64,000 nt of DNA, taken from contig OY829329.1 in assembly GCA_963691655.1 (NCBI GenBank), positions 18,304,708-18,368,707 on the forward strand, in the 5' to 3' direction. The stretch comes from Toxonevra muliebris (Eukaryota; Arthropoda; Insecta; Diptera; Pallopteridae). Position 1 is the stretch's first letter, and the number at the start of each line of letters is the position of its first letter. The position numbers and the translations under genes were made by a program. Shown in pieces: positions 22,001 through 34,000 of the stretch. The notes beneath the pieces are model-generated. The model searched no databases. It saw nothing but the letters and a program-made list of their open reading frames with translations, and was not told the DNA's origin.

Positions 22001-25000
22001 TAGCTCCGGACAATTTAGAGGATTGGCCTCTCTTGGTACAAAAACTAAGTCATTACTTTGGTACCACTCCAGAGCTTTCTTGCCGTAGTGACATGATGCC
22101 AAATCGGACCAAAAATATGTGGACACATTGTGTTCTTTTATAAAAGGAAGAAGTCTTTTTTTCAAATGTTCTTTGATGTATATTTCGGTATTTATAGAGC
22201 CCACTGTAACAAATGACTTGTTTCTTTTGCCGCAACTGCATATAGCTTGCCATACCAGGAATTTTTTAGGAAATTTTGTCTGCTTTTGGATTCTAAATTG
22301 TTCTTCGACATTTCCTCCAGCATCAGCAACATAAAAATTTTGACCCGGAAGCTGCGAAAAATCTGCCAGTACATACGTTTCGTCGTCCATTATACAACAT
22401 GAATATTTTTGTATGAAATTCGATTTTAATTTCCGAGCCCTACTTTTGTCGTCTAAATTTTTTGCAGCATTCCTGTCGGGAACTTTTTGGACTTTGTATG
22501 TTTTCAAACCTGCATTGGCTTTAACTTTTCGCACCAAATAGTCAGAGCACTGGGCTAACCGGGCAGCTTTTCTACCAGATGTGTTTGGAGATCTTTTCAA
22601 TATGCTTTCTATTTTCTTGGCTTTCCCAATATCATGTGGTCCTTGTTTTCTTCCCGAACCAGGTTTCCTATCGATGGTCAAATTCTCTTGAAACTGTTTA
22701 ATAACATTGGAAAGAGTTTGACGGCAGACCTTCAATTCTTTGGCCAATTTTTTGTAGGATCAATTTGGATTTTTTGAAAAATTTTAATAATTTTAAGACG
22801 TACTTCTTTTTCTTCACTCATTTTGATCAAACTTACAATAAATCAACATGTTTGTCATTCAAAATAACAACTGGCATATTTTTCAAAGATAACTAGATCA
22901 AAGAAATTTTTAAATTTTACACCCAAAAAAAATTATTAGGTAAAACGTGTGTTAAGATTTTTTCGATCTCACTCCTTATTCGAATATTTATACAGCTAAT
23001 TCGGATTAATCGATTATTCAGTAGACTAATCAGTCAATTATTCCGGATGTTGATTAATCAATTATTCAGGTATGTTAGGTTAGAAATGGTGGCGATTGCC
23101 TCAGATAGACCGTCCGTTCCATAGTGTTACCACAAACTCTTTAGAGTCAATAAGAACTACGAGTTATATTTAACACCGTTTCCAGTTTAAACTACCCGTA
23201 GCCTGTCTGAAGTTTTTTAATAGAGTCAGATTTGTACTGATTATGTCTATTATTATGTATTTAGGGAAAGAAAGAAATCATTCCCTAACATCCCTAATCA
23301 AGGCCTGGCTAGTGTTGGGCAATGACAAAGAATGTGTTCTAATGTTTCCTTTGTGACAGAGTCACTACAGTATCTGCATAGATCTTTCTCCACCAAGTCG
23401 AGCTTTATGGCAAGATAATTCCAAAAGCAATGTGCAGTAACCACGTCAATCAGCAACTACCTTATTAATCGATGTTGCAGCCTGTCATTAATCGTTAATT
23501 GTGGTCATTAATCAGTCAAGTATTAGAATATTCAAAGGTGCTGAATATTCAAATTACATAAAATAAATAAATAAATAAATCGATTACATAGCTCTAGAGG
23601 CTTTCAGTTTGCTGTTAAATCAACTATTCAGCTTATCAATAAATTTTTGAATTATTTAGGTATTCAGCAATTGAGTTATTCTAATATTTATACTTCTGAT
23701 TAAAAGATTATCCAGATTGCAGAATAATCGTTGTTTTAGGTTACTGATTAATCAATTGTGTAGTTAACTGATTAATCAATGTTTCAGGATGTCGATTATT
23801 CTAGTAATTAATTAAAAATGTATTCGAATATTCAGATTACTCAATGCGACGATTTTACAACTAACTGATTAATCGGTGTTTGAGGTTACTGATTAATAAA
23901 TTATTCTAGCTACTTATTCATTGAGCAGTCAGATATCTGATTTATCAATTATGCAGGTATCGATTTACTCGAGTTGCAAAATTAGACGATTATTTAGCTA
24001 ACTAATCAATAAATTATTCGATTTTTCAAGTATTCATACTGCTGATTAATCGATTATCTTGGCTACTGAATAATCGATATTTTATGTTACTGGTTGATTG
24101 ATTGTGCAGCCAATTGATTAATTTATGTTCCAGGCTGTCGTATATCGATTATTTTGGTAATTAATTAGTCACTTATTCGAATTGCTGGTTGATTGATTTT
24201 ACAACTAACTGATTAAGCAATCATCAGTCAATCAATCAACTATTACTTAGAATCGCACAAATTTACGGACAAATCCCCCAGGAAAGTTTTAGAATTCTTA
24301 ACGAATAAAAAACTCAGGAAAGATTTATAATCGATAGAGTTTGTCACAATAGACGCATTTCAGACCTCGGTGACCAGATAATCAGATCACTCTCTTTCAT
24401 TTAATCTAATCCTAGCAATCATCAATTTAGTCTGTTAATTATTAAGGCTGCCGTTTAATTTATAAATCAATTTGTTACAGAATGGATTACTCAGGCTATT
24501 GGGTAATCAAAAAACCTAATTTTATCAATCTGGAGCTAATCTGATTAATCAAAAAACTATACCAGCCGATTATTTGCACTGTTCCTGAAGTAACAATTAC
24601 TCACCGGTAACAGTTTGAAAGAGCCAAAATGTTATATCAGGCTTATAGTCCGAAGCAAAATGAACCTCGCGCGTCAAGCAACGTAAATTCTCATGAGATT
24701 GCGTAGAGACATGATAGAAATTCACAATATGACCGACGGTATGCAGCACGGAAAAAAAGAGCGCAGTGCAAGCGGCAATTTTATGAAACTGAATATGTGA
24801 GTCAAGTGGAATGTACTGTTGAATGGGGAATTCTTTGAGTTTGGTGATTAAATTTCTAGAAAATAAAAGTAAAATAAAAATGCGTTAAAACAAAAGCTTA
24901 CAATTTATAAATATGCTGATCGTTTAGTATCGAACTAAGCGATTTTAAACGAGCAGAGAAAGGTAAATCGAACGCGCTTATCATAGATATAATAGCTACC

Positions 25001-28000
25001 TGGACATTGTAAGTAATAGCAGTGAATAGCAAAAGGATAATGAGGCAGCCGAGCCACGCGTGATAGCAATTCCTACACCCATAATGTGACGCAGATCGGT
25101 GTGTTCAGCCATAAATGAATAATCTAGAAGAAAACCGAAAATATCGTTGAATTAGTTTCTTATATAGAATACATAGAAATTTCATCCTTCACTTACGTAT
25201 AAAACGCTCGACGAATAGCACTATCGTAATGACATAAAACAAAAATAAATAGAATATATTTTGACGATTCTCCTCTAAGAACGTTATATAAGCATCCCAT
25301 TTCTCTTGCATCCAATGGCGCGGCTTGTCCTGCATTGGTTCAATATTAAATGAAGTCATGCGTGCCACATTCGTTGATGTATCCAGAAAGTTTTGCTTTG
25401 CACCTTTACAATCCAAACCGATTGCTACAAAGTCACCTTTGTACTCCTTCATCATTAGCTTAAAATCCTGATAAGTCAAATGATTCTTATGTTCCAGACC
25501 GACATCTTGAAACATGCCATCAATCAGTTCGGTCACCTGATCATCGCCTAAACTTGTAGTACGTGCTATTTCCACTAGTGAACGCATCATTTCACTGAGT
25601 TCTCCTTTGTCAATAACACCATTACGATCATTATCACACATATCGAATATTATGCGTAATTTATCATCGGTTTTACCGCGTGAGAATAGCACCACTGTCT
25701 CGAGAAATTCTTGAAAACTAATACGCCCATCCTGATCTTTATCTACAATGTTAAACATTTTACGCACGAACATATCGTTCGGTTTCATACCGAGCGCTGC
25801 AGCGAACTCTGCTTTCGAGAGACTCGTACGCATTACAGTCATGACCTCACCATCTGTAGAGGCATCAGAACGGCGGCGTCGCTCTCCTGGTCGCAAACCA
25901 AATGTAAGTGCATACGCTTCACGAAAGAAATACTCCAACCGTTTTTGACGCCGTTCACGTGTCTCAGCACGCGCTAGCATAATATCGCGATTCACCTCGA
26001 CTAGCGTCATTTCTTTTTTGTGCAGGAAAAGGAAATCTTCAAGTTTCTTAACGAATTTACGTCTCGCACCATATGATTCTAACTCCAAGACCAAATCATG
26101 ATCGTTCGGTACCCGCATCAATATGTATGGTTTCTTTTTAATATGATTTGTTGAAGATTCTTCAACGGTTACCACATCAATGGTTTTCAAACTGAACGTA
26201 CGCAATTTCTCACCTTTACGATCAACCGTATAGATGGCAGCCTCAGGGCCAAATTTAACAGTTACCAAACGCTTATGATTTGCATGCAGCCATTCGCGTG
26301 CAATCATTTTATCCACTGAACCTTTTTGCTGTGGAGAGCGGAGAGCTTCCTGTCGTATTTTTAATTTACGACGTTTACTATTTTGTAACTTTACAACACA
26401 GTAACCAGCACCAGCGCAAAGTATAGGCACAAATCCCAAGAAAACACATACGTAGATGAACATCAGCTCAGAACCGGAAAAATAATCATAACCCTCGAGA
26501 TAATTGCATGGCTCTAGCTCAGTAGCATTCAATTGCATTGGCTGCGGGCAGGGATCGCCCTCATTCCAAATAAAAATATCACGTTGTATATCACCTTCTT
26601 TGATGTCGGTGCTATTGATTATGATATCCCACATTTTAATTTTCCGGATCTCTTCGATTTCCTCGTCAGTAAAAATACCATTGCGCTTATTTTCAAACCA
26701 GAAACGATCAGCATCACGTAAACGCTCAAATTGCTCTATAATAACGCGGGTAAATAATTCCCCCGGCTGGCCATAAGATTCCAACATGCCGCCCACATAG
26801 ACATCAACATCGTCTAGTTGGTTGTTATAGGCCGAAATCAACATACTGTAGAAGGGAGGGTGGAAAATGAGTCATAATTAATTTTTTATTGAAAATTATG
26901 AGAAATTGAATTTACCTCAACAACTGAGGCTCCTTTTCAAAAAGTTCTGGATTTATTTCCATCCAATCTTTGCGTGGTTTCAGCCCAAAAGCCTCACGTG
27001 CTGTGTTATAATCGGGGAGTCCATTATCTCTGCCACGCATAATGTTGAGAGCACCCAAGTCACGCCGCGTAAATTCCATGGGGCCAAAGAGTTTGTCTCG
27101 TACATCGGAACATAATACGGGATCCTCGCGTTCAGATATTTGGGAAGATAGACCCATGAGCATTTCTTCAATCGTTGTATCGGTTAGAAAATCCTAGAAT
27201 GAGAGAAAAAAGATAATCTTAGCTTGAAACTTTAGCATGAGAGTAGTGAAATGGAATAGTGAAATTGAATTGTATGCTGGATATTCAAAGAACATATTTC
27301 GAGTTGGGTTTTTAAAAGAGCAAAGATTCAGAAGTTAAGGGGAGAAATCAATTCGAAATTTCGCTTTAAGTCACCGAATTCCTCATCCGGTTCGGCCAGA
27401 TCAAGGCCCAGAAATTGGGCTGCATCGGCAGTTCTTTGCCACATTGATAAAGATGTCAGGTCCGTGGGTTTTCGTAGACAGCAAAAGAGGTACGCGGCTC
27501 GGTGATTGACCGCATTCTAGGTACACATTTACGACGTTTTCATTGCTTGCTATATAGCAGCTGAGGAACTTGCTCCAGCCAGATCTAAGCTGTGCAAAAG
27601 TGCATCTCGCAGATTTGGGCAGACTTCGTTTCTCATCCACAACAGGCGGGGGCCTAACGTTCAGGACAATATTTTGTTGTCGCTGAATGAACCACCTCTG
27701 AATGTAACTGCTTAAGAGCGGACGTATAGGTTGCAAAATCGAGTGGGTATTGGTCAGTAAATCTTCTGATACTGTCTTTGTAATGTTTCAGGTCCTTACG
27801 CATAGCTCTTTGTGGAGGGTCTTGTCAGCATTATCGTCTCTTTATGAAGGCGGTCTTCGTCTGACATCAAGTGGTAGCTTGTAGCAATGCGTAGAATGGC
27901 ATTTTGGCACACATGTAGGCCTCCCCATTGTGCCTCGCTGATTGTGTGGGTCCATCCTGGGGCAACGTAATTCGCGACGGATCTTCCTATCGCCTTTGCC

Positions 28001-31000
28001 CTAAGTACTTGCAGCTAACCATTTCAGCACGTTGTTCCACTCTCTTAGACGACTCCGAATTGGGATGCTGTTTCCTTCGATGGGTATGTCGAGTGTCGTT
28101 CTCACTTCCTTCGTCCCAGAGGTGAAAGGCGTTGCGGAAGACTTCTCCGGTGAGAGTTGCAAGTTTCGGCTTCGGAAACAGAGGACCACCATCCCCAGGT
28201 ATTGATTTATTTCGCACCAGTTTGACGTTACTTGGTGGTGGTGGCAGTTTGGCAACGTAGTGTTTGAAGGTGCGGACAGAACGATACCTTGCGCAACGCC
28301 TGGTATAACCATAGAACTAGAGTTCTGCAGTAGTTGTGCAAGATTTCCATCTTCCAACGTACAAAAACAAAAACATCTTAACCAACCAACCAATCAATAT
28401 TGCTCGAAGTCGTAAAGTTGGATTTCATGTTTGATATTCAAAGACAAGAGTTCGAATTAGTTTTCTAGATTTCAAACAGCCCGAAATAATATTATGAAGT
28501 CAAACTTAAACGGAATAGGCCTTCTAAATTTCTAGTTGTAAAAAAAGCGATGTAAAAGTTAGTCATGAACCGTAGACGAGTGGCATGATTGGTGTTTAAA
28601 AACCACACTGTAAACAACCAGTCTAAATTTTGAAGACCCAAAAAGGAAGTTGAAACCAGTTGGATGTTGAAATCGTGAATTGCACGTGCACGTGTGATAT
28701 AAAAACAGAGTTGGGAAATGGTTTTCTAGTACTTAATCAACAATTTGTATAGTAATCGAAATCGATTGAATCGATTTCTATCTAAGTACAATGCCTCGAT
28801 AAAACTTACGCTCGAATCCCACCACGTTGAGCACAAACGTATCGCTGGAAAGCCCATTGGAGTCTTCTTATAATTACAGCTAGCATCACGCCGATAAATG
28901 CCGGGTGGTATCATTGTATGACCAAAACGAAAAGCAGCAGCCTGAAAGATATGTCCAACGCCTGGATGAATATCTTGTTTGTAACCCTCATACGGAGGCA
29001 ATTCAATGCCCAGAAATGCAGGCAAATACTCATACATAATGATATTCTGTAAACTAGCAATTACAGTATGCCGAGCTCGTTGAAATATATCCTCATCGCT
29101 CCAATCAGCATGGGCATGCTTAATGCGTTGTGCGAGCGTATTATGCCAACGCAGAAAGAGTATAGCAAATGAGAGGACGGCGGGATTTTGATTCGTGCGG
29201 GGATCGCCGAGTACTACAAAACAAAAAAACAAAAAATTATGCAGATTAAATTAAATTCAATTTTTTTTTATCAATCTTATTATTTTTACTTACAAAACAA
29301 ACGCTCTGGACTTAACATTTTCATAACATTTGGCACTGGATTATTGAAAAGCGGTACGCGCATTGTATTCCTTACGGGCATTTTGCCCCCTTTTTCCGTC
29401 AGCAATGTACCGTTGTGAAATGAACGCATAGCATTGAGCCAAGCCTCTGAGGTGCTGTAAATGAAACTGCCATCAATCCAAGCAGTCATTTGATTTAGCT
29501 AATGAAATAGTTTGTGAGTGTGTTAAGTCGGGAAACAGTTCAATATATAAAATCAATTTTATTCTTACCTGCTCTCGCGGCGCATTTGGACTTTGTCCCG
29601 TATTGCGATCATATGCAGCTCTATGAAATGGTATATATTTATCACCACGACATTCTTTATCATACATTTCATCACATTTTTCTATTTCAATGCGATGCAT
29701 TTCTATGGGACATCCCGATTCAGATGCCATCACAATTTCATTCGCTACTACTTGACCGAAAAATGCCAAGAAAGCGGTACGATTATATTTCGAACCGAGT
29801 CCATCACGGCCACCCATAAATAAGCGACTCAATCGCCGTGTCGATGGACGATTTGAACCGGCCATCGAATAAACGCCATCGGAATATGATGGCGGTGCCC
29901 TGCGCACTAAATGACTATCTGAAAGAAAAATAAATAAAAATCATTAGTAAAACGAAAACTTGTTTTAATTGTAGGTAGGTGTAAAATATAAAAAAAAAAA
30001 AAATATTTATATATCATAAATTCGGGTTAGTAAATATTTATTGCGATTATAAAATTAGGTCACGATCTTCCACGCTGTGTAGATCACGAGTATGCAAATT
30101 GTATTTAGCGCTAGCTGTTTATGAAACTATATACGAGTATATGAAGACTATTTTTTTATAGCTAACGTAATCTTACTAAGTATGAATTAATTGGCGCTTT
30201 AGATATTATTTAATTTTTTTTTTGTTTTTTTACTATTATATTTGTCTAATTTTTTGCTGGAGTACCTGGTTGGAAGATTATAAATATAACTATAGACATT
30301 CTTCAGTGCTGACATCACAACTCAATTCAACTTATTACTTAGCATCTCTTTTGTTTATTTAAAATTAGATCTTTTCTAATTATACCCAATTATTTATGTC
30401 AAGTCTATTATTACTTCTAAATGAAATATGGATGAACTTAAAATAGATTTTTTGTTTTATAATTTTATAATTTAATCGCATAGAGAAAGCCTCTGGTCAT
30501 TACTTATTACTAATCTTTCTTCAATCAGTGATTTTTTATAACGAAATATCTGAAAAGGATATCTCTACCGATATCTAATCCAGGCAATTATAAACTAACC
30601 CTTGACTCTAAATTGTCTCTTGATGAAATGCCCGAAAACTATTATTTTCACTTGACCTGGGTACGGGGCCCTGGGCATTACCAGAAATCAAGCTGCGGGT
30701 TAATCAACCAGAAAGACAAGTTGTTACAAATCACCCCTGAAAAGGAGACCATAGGACCTATTGCAACGTGCCCTAGACAACGTGCTCTAGACAATCAATT
30801 AATTGTGGAAGATAAATTGATTTTTTTCTTTCTTTTAAAATATTTTTTGGTTTACGGAAACAGGTCGAAAAATACTGAAAAGCCAAAAAATGTGTGAAGG
30901 TCCGAAAATCTTATCTCTGTCAATTTAAATGCACTTTTGACAAACAGGAAGTCGTTAGAAAGATAATTTAATCTATTTACTTTTGAAAAATAAAGTCAAA

Positions 31001-34000
31001 TTTTCAGAATCCAAAACACCCAGTCTCTCGAATTTTGGAATTTCCGCGTTACCACATATTATGGTTCTTGATTTTTAAAAGAAAATCAAATAAATATTAA
31101 AGATTAGTATCCCGTTTTTTTTTTCGTAAACTCGATTTTAAAAATTTGGACCCCTTACACAAATAGATATTAAATCGTACTGCGACCTAATTTGAACTAT
31201 TGGACCTCCGTAAGTGTTTATTATAAGCACTCAGATAAGTCGATCCCACTGAGTTATCTTAGTAAGGGTTTCAATTCCGTGTTACTGATATTTAAGCTAT
31301 CTACTGTCACAGATATATCTTCCTCAAAATAAAATCTATTGAACAGTTTTTAAATATTTTTTACTTCCATCGGTTTCTTTCTAAAAAGTCAAATATCAAA
31401 AAATAAACTTGAAATCTTAATTACACTATGCGACCAGATCCGATTTGTTTTCTTTGACATGAGGTTTGACTTTGGATGCAAAAAGAGAAGGTGATGCTGA
31501 GCAATTCTGCATTTATAGTTTTTCTGGGTCAGTAACTGTTTGATTTACAGTTTCGGGTTTAGGGCTCATTTGGAAGGGCATGATTTAGCCTATAATTTCT
31601 GGATTTCGAAGTTTATAGCACGCCTGTGTTCAGCTCTCCAATTTTTAAAAATGGCCAAAAATTCTATTTTAGGTTTTTCCATCCCATTTTTTCTAAAACG
31701 TGGAGTGATGGCAAATTTTTGATCTCAGATTCGTGTTCAGTGTAAAAAATTCATTCACAAAAACTAGGAACCATTTTATTCGCAAATTTGCAATATTAGC
31801 CAACCTCATCCGGATTCCTTATCATGGCCCGAATTCCCACTGATAATTATTTGAAAAAATGAGCCTCTGATTATTTTTAGTATTTTTGGTAATTTTTTTA
31901 AGGTCGGGCACATCATCAGTAATGGCAAGTCAATGTCAATTTTCTTCGAATGAAACCCCCCTGCCCCCCCGAAAAAATCCTGGCTACGGCCCTGGTACAA
32001 AGTGTTAACCTTGGTCATTTCTGAATTTTATTTTTGCTTGTGCCATAAGTGCATAAATATCCTCTGAATATTCTATACCTGTCAGTTGACTTCAGTAGCT
32101 CTACAAGCATCGGAGTCGCCTTAAAAATGAGACTCAAAAAATGTAGTTTCCTCTATTTTTTTCTTACCATGAGCCTGTCCGTCGAGAAGATGTTATAGTT
32201 TGAAAACTTTGTTGGTTTTAATTCTATAAAAATAATTGACTACAATGACAAAGGTTTTTGCTCCAATAACAAACTGTGGAAATATGATATGGTACGAATA
32301 AAATAAGGGGGAAATTACGTTTTTAGAATCGCCTCTTTACGGCTATGTAGATCCTTGAAGGCATACAAATGAAGCAAGCTGAAAATGCAATTGTGTAGAA
32401 ACATCTAAGCACTTATGGTGCAAACAAAAAAAAAACAAATGTTAGAAATCAAAGCGAAAACTTTTGTTTTATCCAAAAACGAATCCTTGGATTTTTAAAT
32501 AAAATTTAAATAAATTTTCGCAGTAAGAATAATACTTGACAAATCGGTCCCGAATTGTCACCAGAAAACAGTTCCTGAAAAAAATTGTAAGCAAAATCAT
32601 TTTAAAACTATTAAAACTCTCTGTATTTACGAACAAAATGAAAGGAAATTTGTGGTGTTTCTAATGGTTTGGCGGTATACTGTATTCTTCGAACTATTGT
32701 GCTAATTACGAAAATCATAATCAGGATCTGGTCTACTTTTTGCCCACCTCGGTGGCTTTGTGAATGAATGCTAGACTGAGACCCCAGCTGGTTCAGGTTT
32801 GATTCCCAGACAGGGTATTTATTTATTTAATTTTAAATTTATCCTACTACAATATGTTAAGCTTGTAATAACAATACCAGTTTTATAAAGTAAGGCCGTT
32901 TTCTCAATGCCCGTTTAAATACTAATCAAAACTTACTACTACTACTAACCGTCGGTTAAAGTTCAGATTAGTACTTAATTGGACATTGAGAAAACGGCCT
33001 TTAATGTATAAATACTTGACTGGAGTACCAGTTCTAAGGGGTTCGGTTCGCGAGTAGAAAATTCCCAAATTCCCCATCCGCCAACATATGAACTAACTGG
33101 GGATAATCAAGCATTCCCAGGGAACTTTCTTTTATAAAGTTCTAATTTAGTTGTGTTTTGTTTTTTACTTATATTACAAAGGTCATTTATAATTTTCAGG
33201 CAATAAACAATTTTAGCTCGATATCTCAACTTCTTATAAAGTCCTAGATGACCTCGATAGTCTAGTGGATAGTGCACTAGATTTTCACCCGAGAGGTTTG
33301 AGTTCGATTCCCGTCTTGGTCTGGTGGTTTTTAAAATATTTCAACGCCGATTGACGAAGTCTTTTCGTCGAAAAAAAATACTTATTAAGGGGAGATTAGC
33401 GTTCATGGCAATGAAAAAATTGATATTTATTATATAATTTACATTCTTTAAGTGCTTAGAATACATGGGTGAAAAGATATTTTCATATCAATTTTATAAT
33501 TTACAACCTGTTGAGCAAAACCGTCTATCGTTAAACTTCAAATGCGTTTTTCGCGCGGAACGTTCTACAGCTTCAACGGATGAACCGTTTCACATGAATC
33601 TCTGCGGCTTTTCAGAGCCGTCAGTAAGCGAATTTTATCAAAAATTTATTTAGAAAAATATTTTTTTTTTGTTCATTGAAGTAAAAGAAAAAAGGACAAA
33701 AAATTAGATTTTTCATACGGCTGCCATTTTGTTTTTCGCGAGTTTGTCAGAAAATTAAAAACGATAAGTCTAGTTTAACCCTCTCAGGAGAATGTGTACT
33801 TCCCATGGTAGGAAAAGATCGAGATATTGATTTTCGTGTTTAGGAGCTCTCAAATAGTAAAAAAAAAAACTATTCACGAATTTTTACCTGTCCAGGTTTA
33901 ACCGTACGCGATGTATATAAATGTTTACAAAAAACTTTCAGGGAGCCCTAAAATACTCCGACTTACACAAAATGTGTCTCTATCGACAGAGGAAAGTTCT

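Larger units (their letters stand above)
22985..24560. repeat. Degenerate ATTAATCGATTATTCAG repeat region
   Basis: The stretch is dominated by variants of CTGATTAATCAATTATTCAG, roughly 20-30 bp per unit, at about 22985-23080 and 23470-24230 and fading beyond. Similar words occur before the Tc1-like element (21530-21680) and near 19200-19265. It is interrupted by LINE pieces. No coding content. Confidence 0.5.

Noticed and set aside
21828..22374. Open frames on both strands across the Tc1-like transposase
   Set aside because: They are out-of-frame shadows of the DD37E transposase on the minus strand.
25711..26776. Plus-strand frames opposite the large Duox exon
   Set aside because: Antisense shadows of a conserved coding exon; their residues show no pattern of their own.
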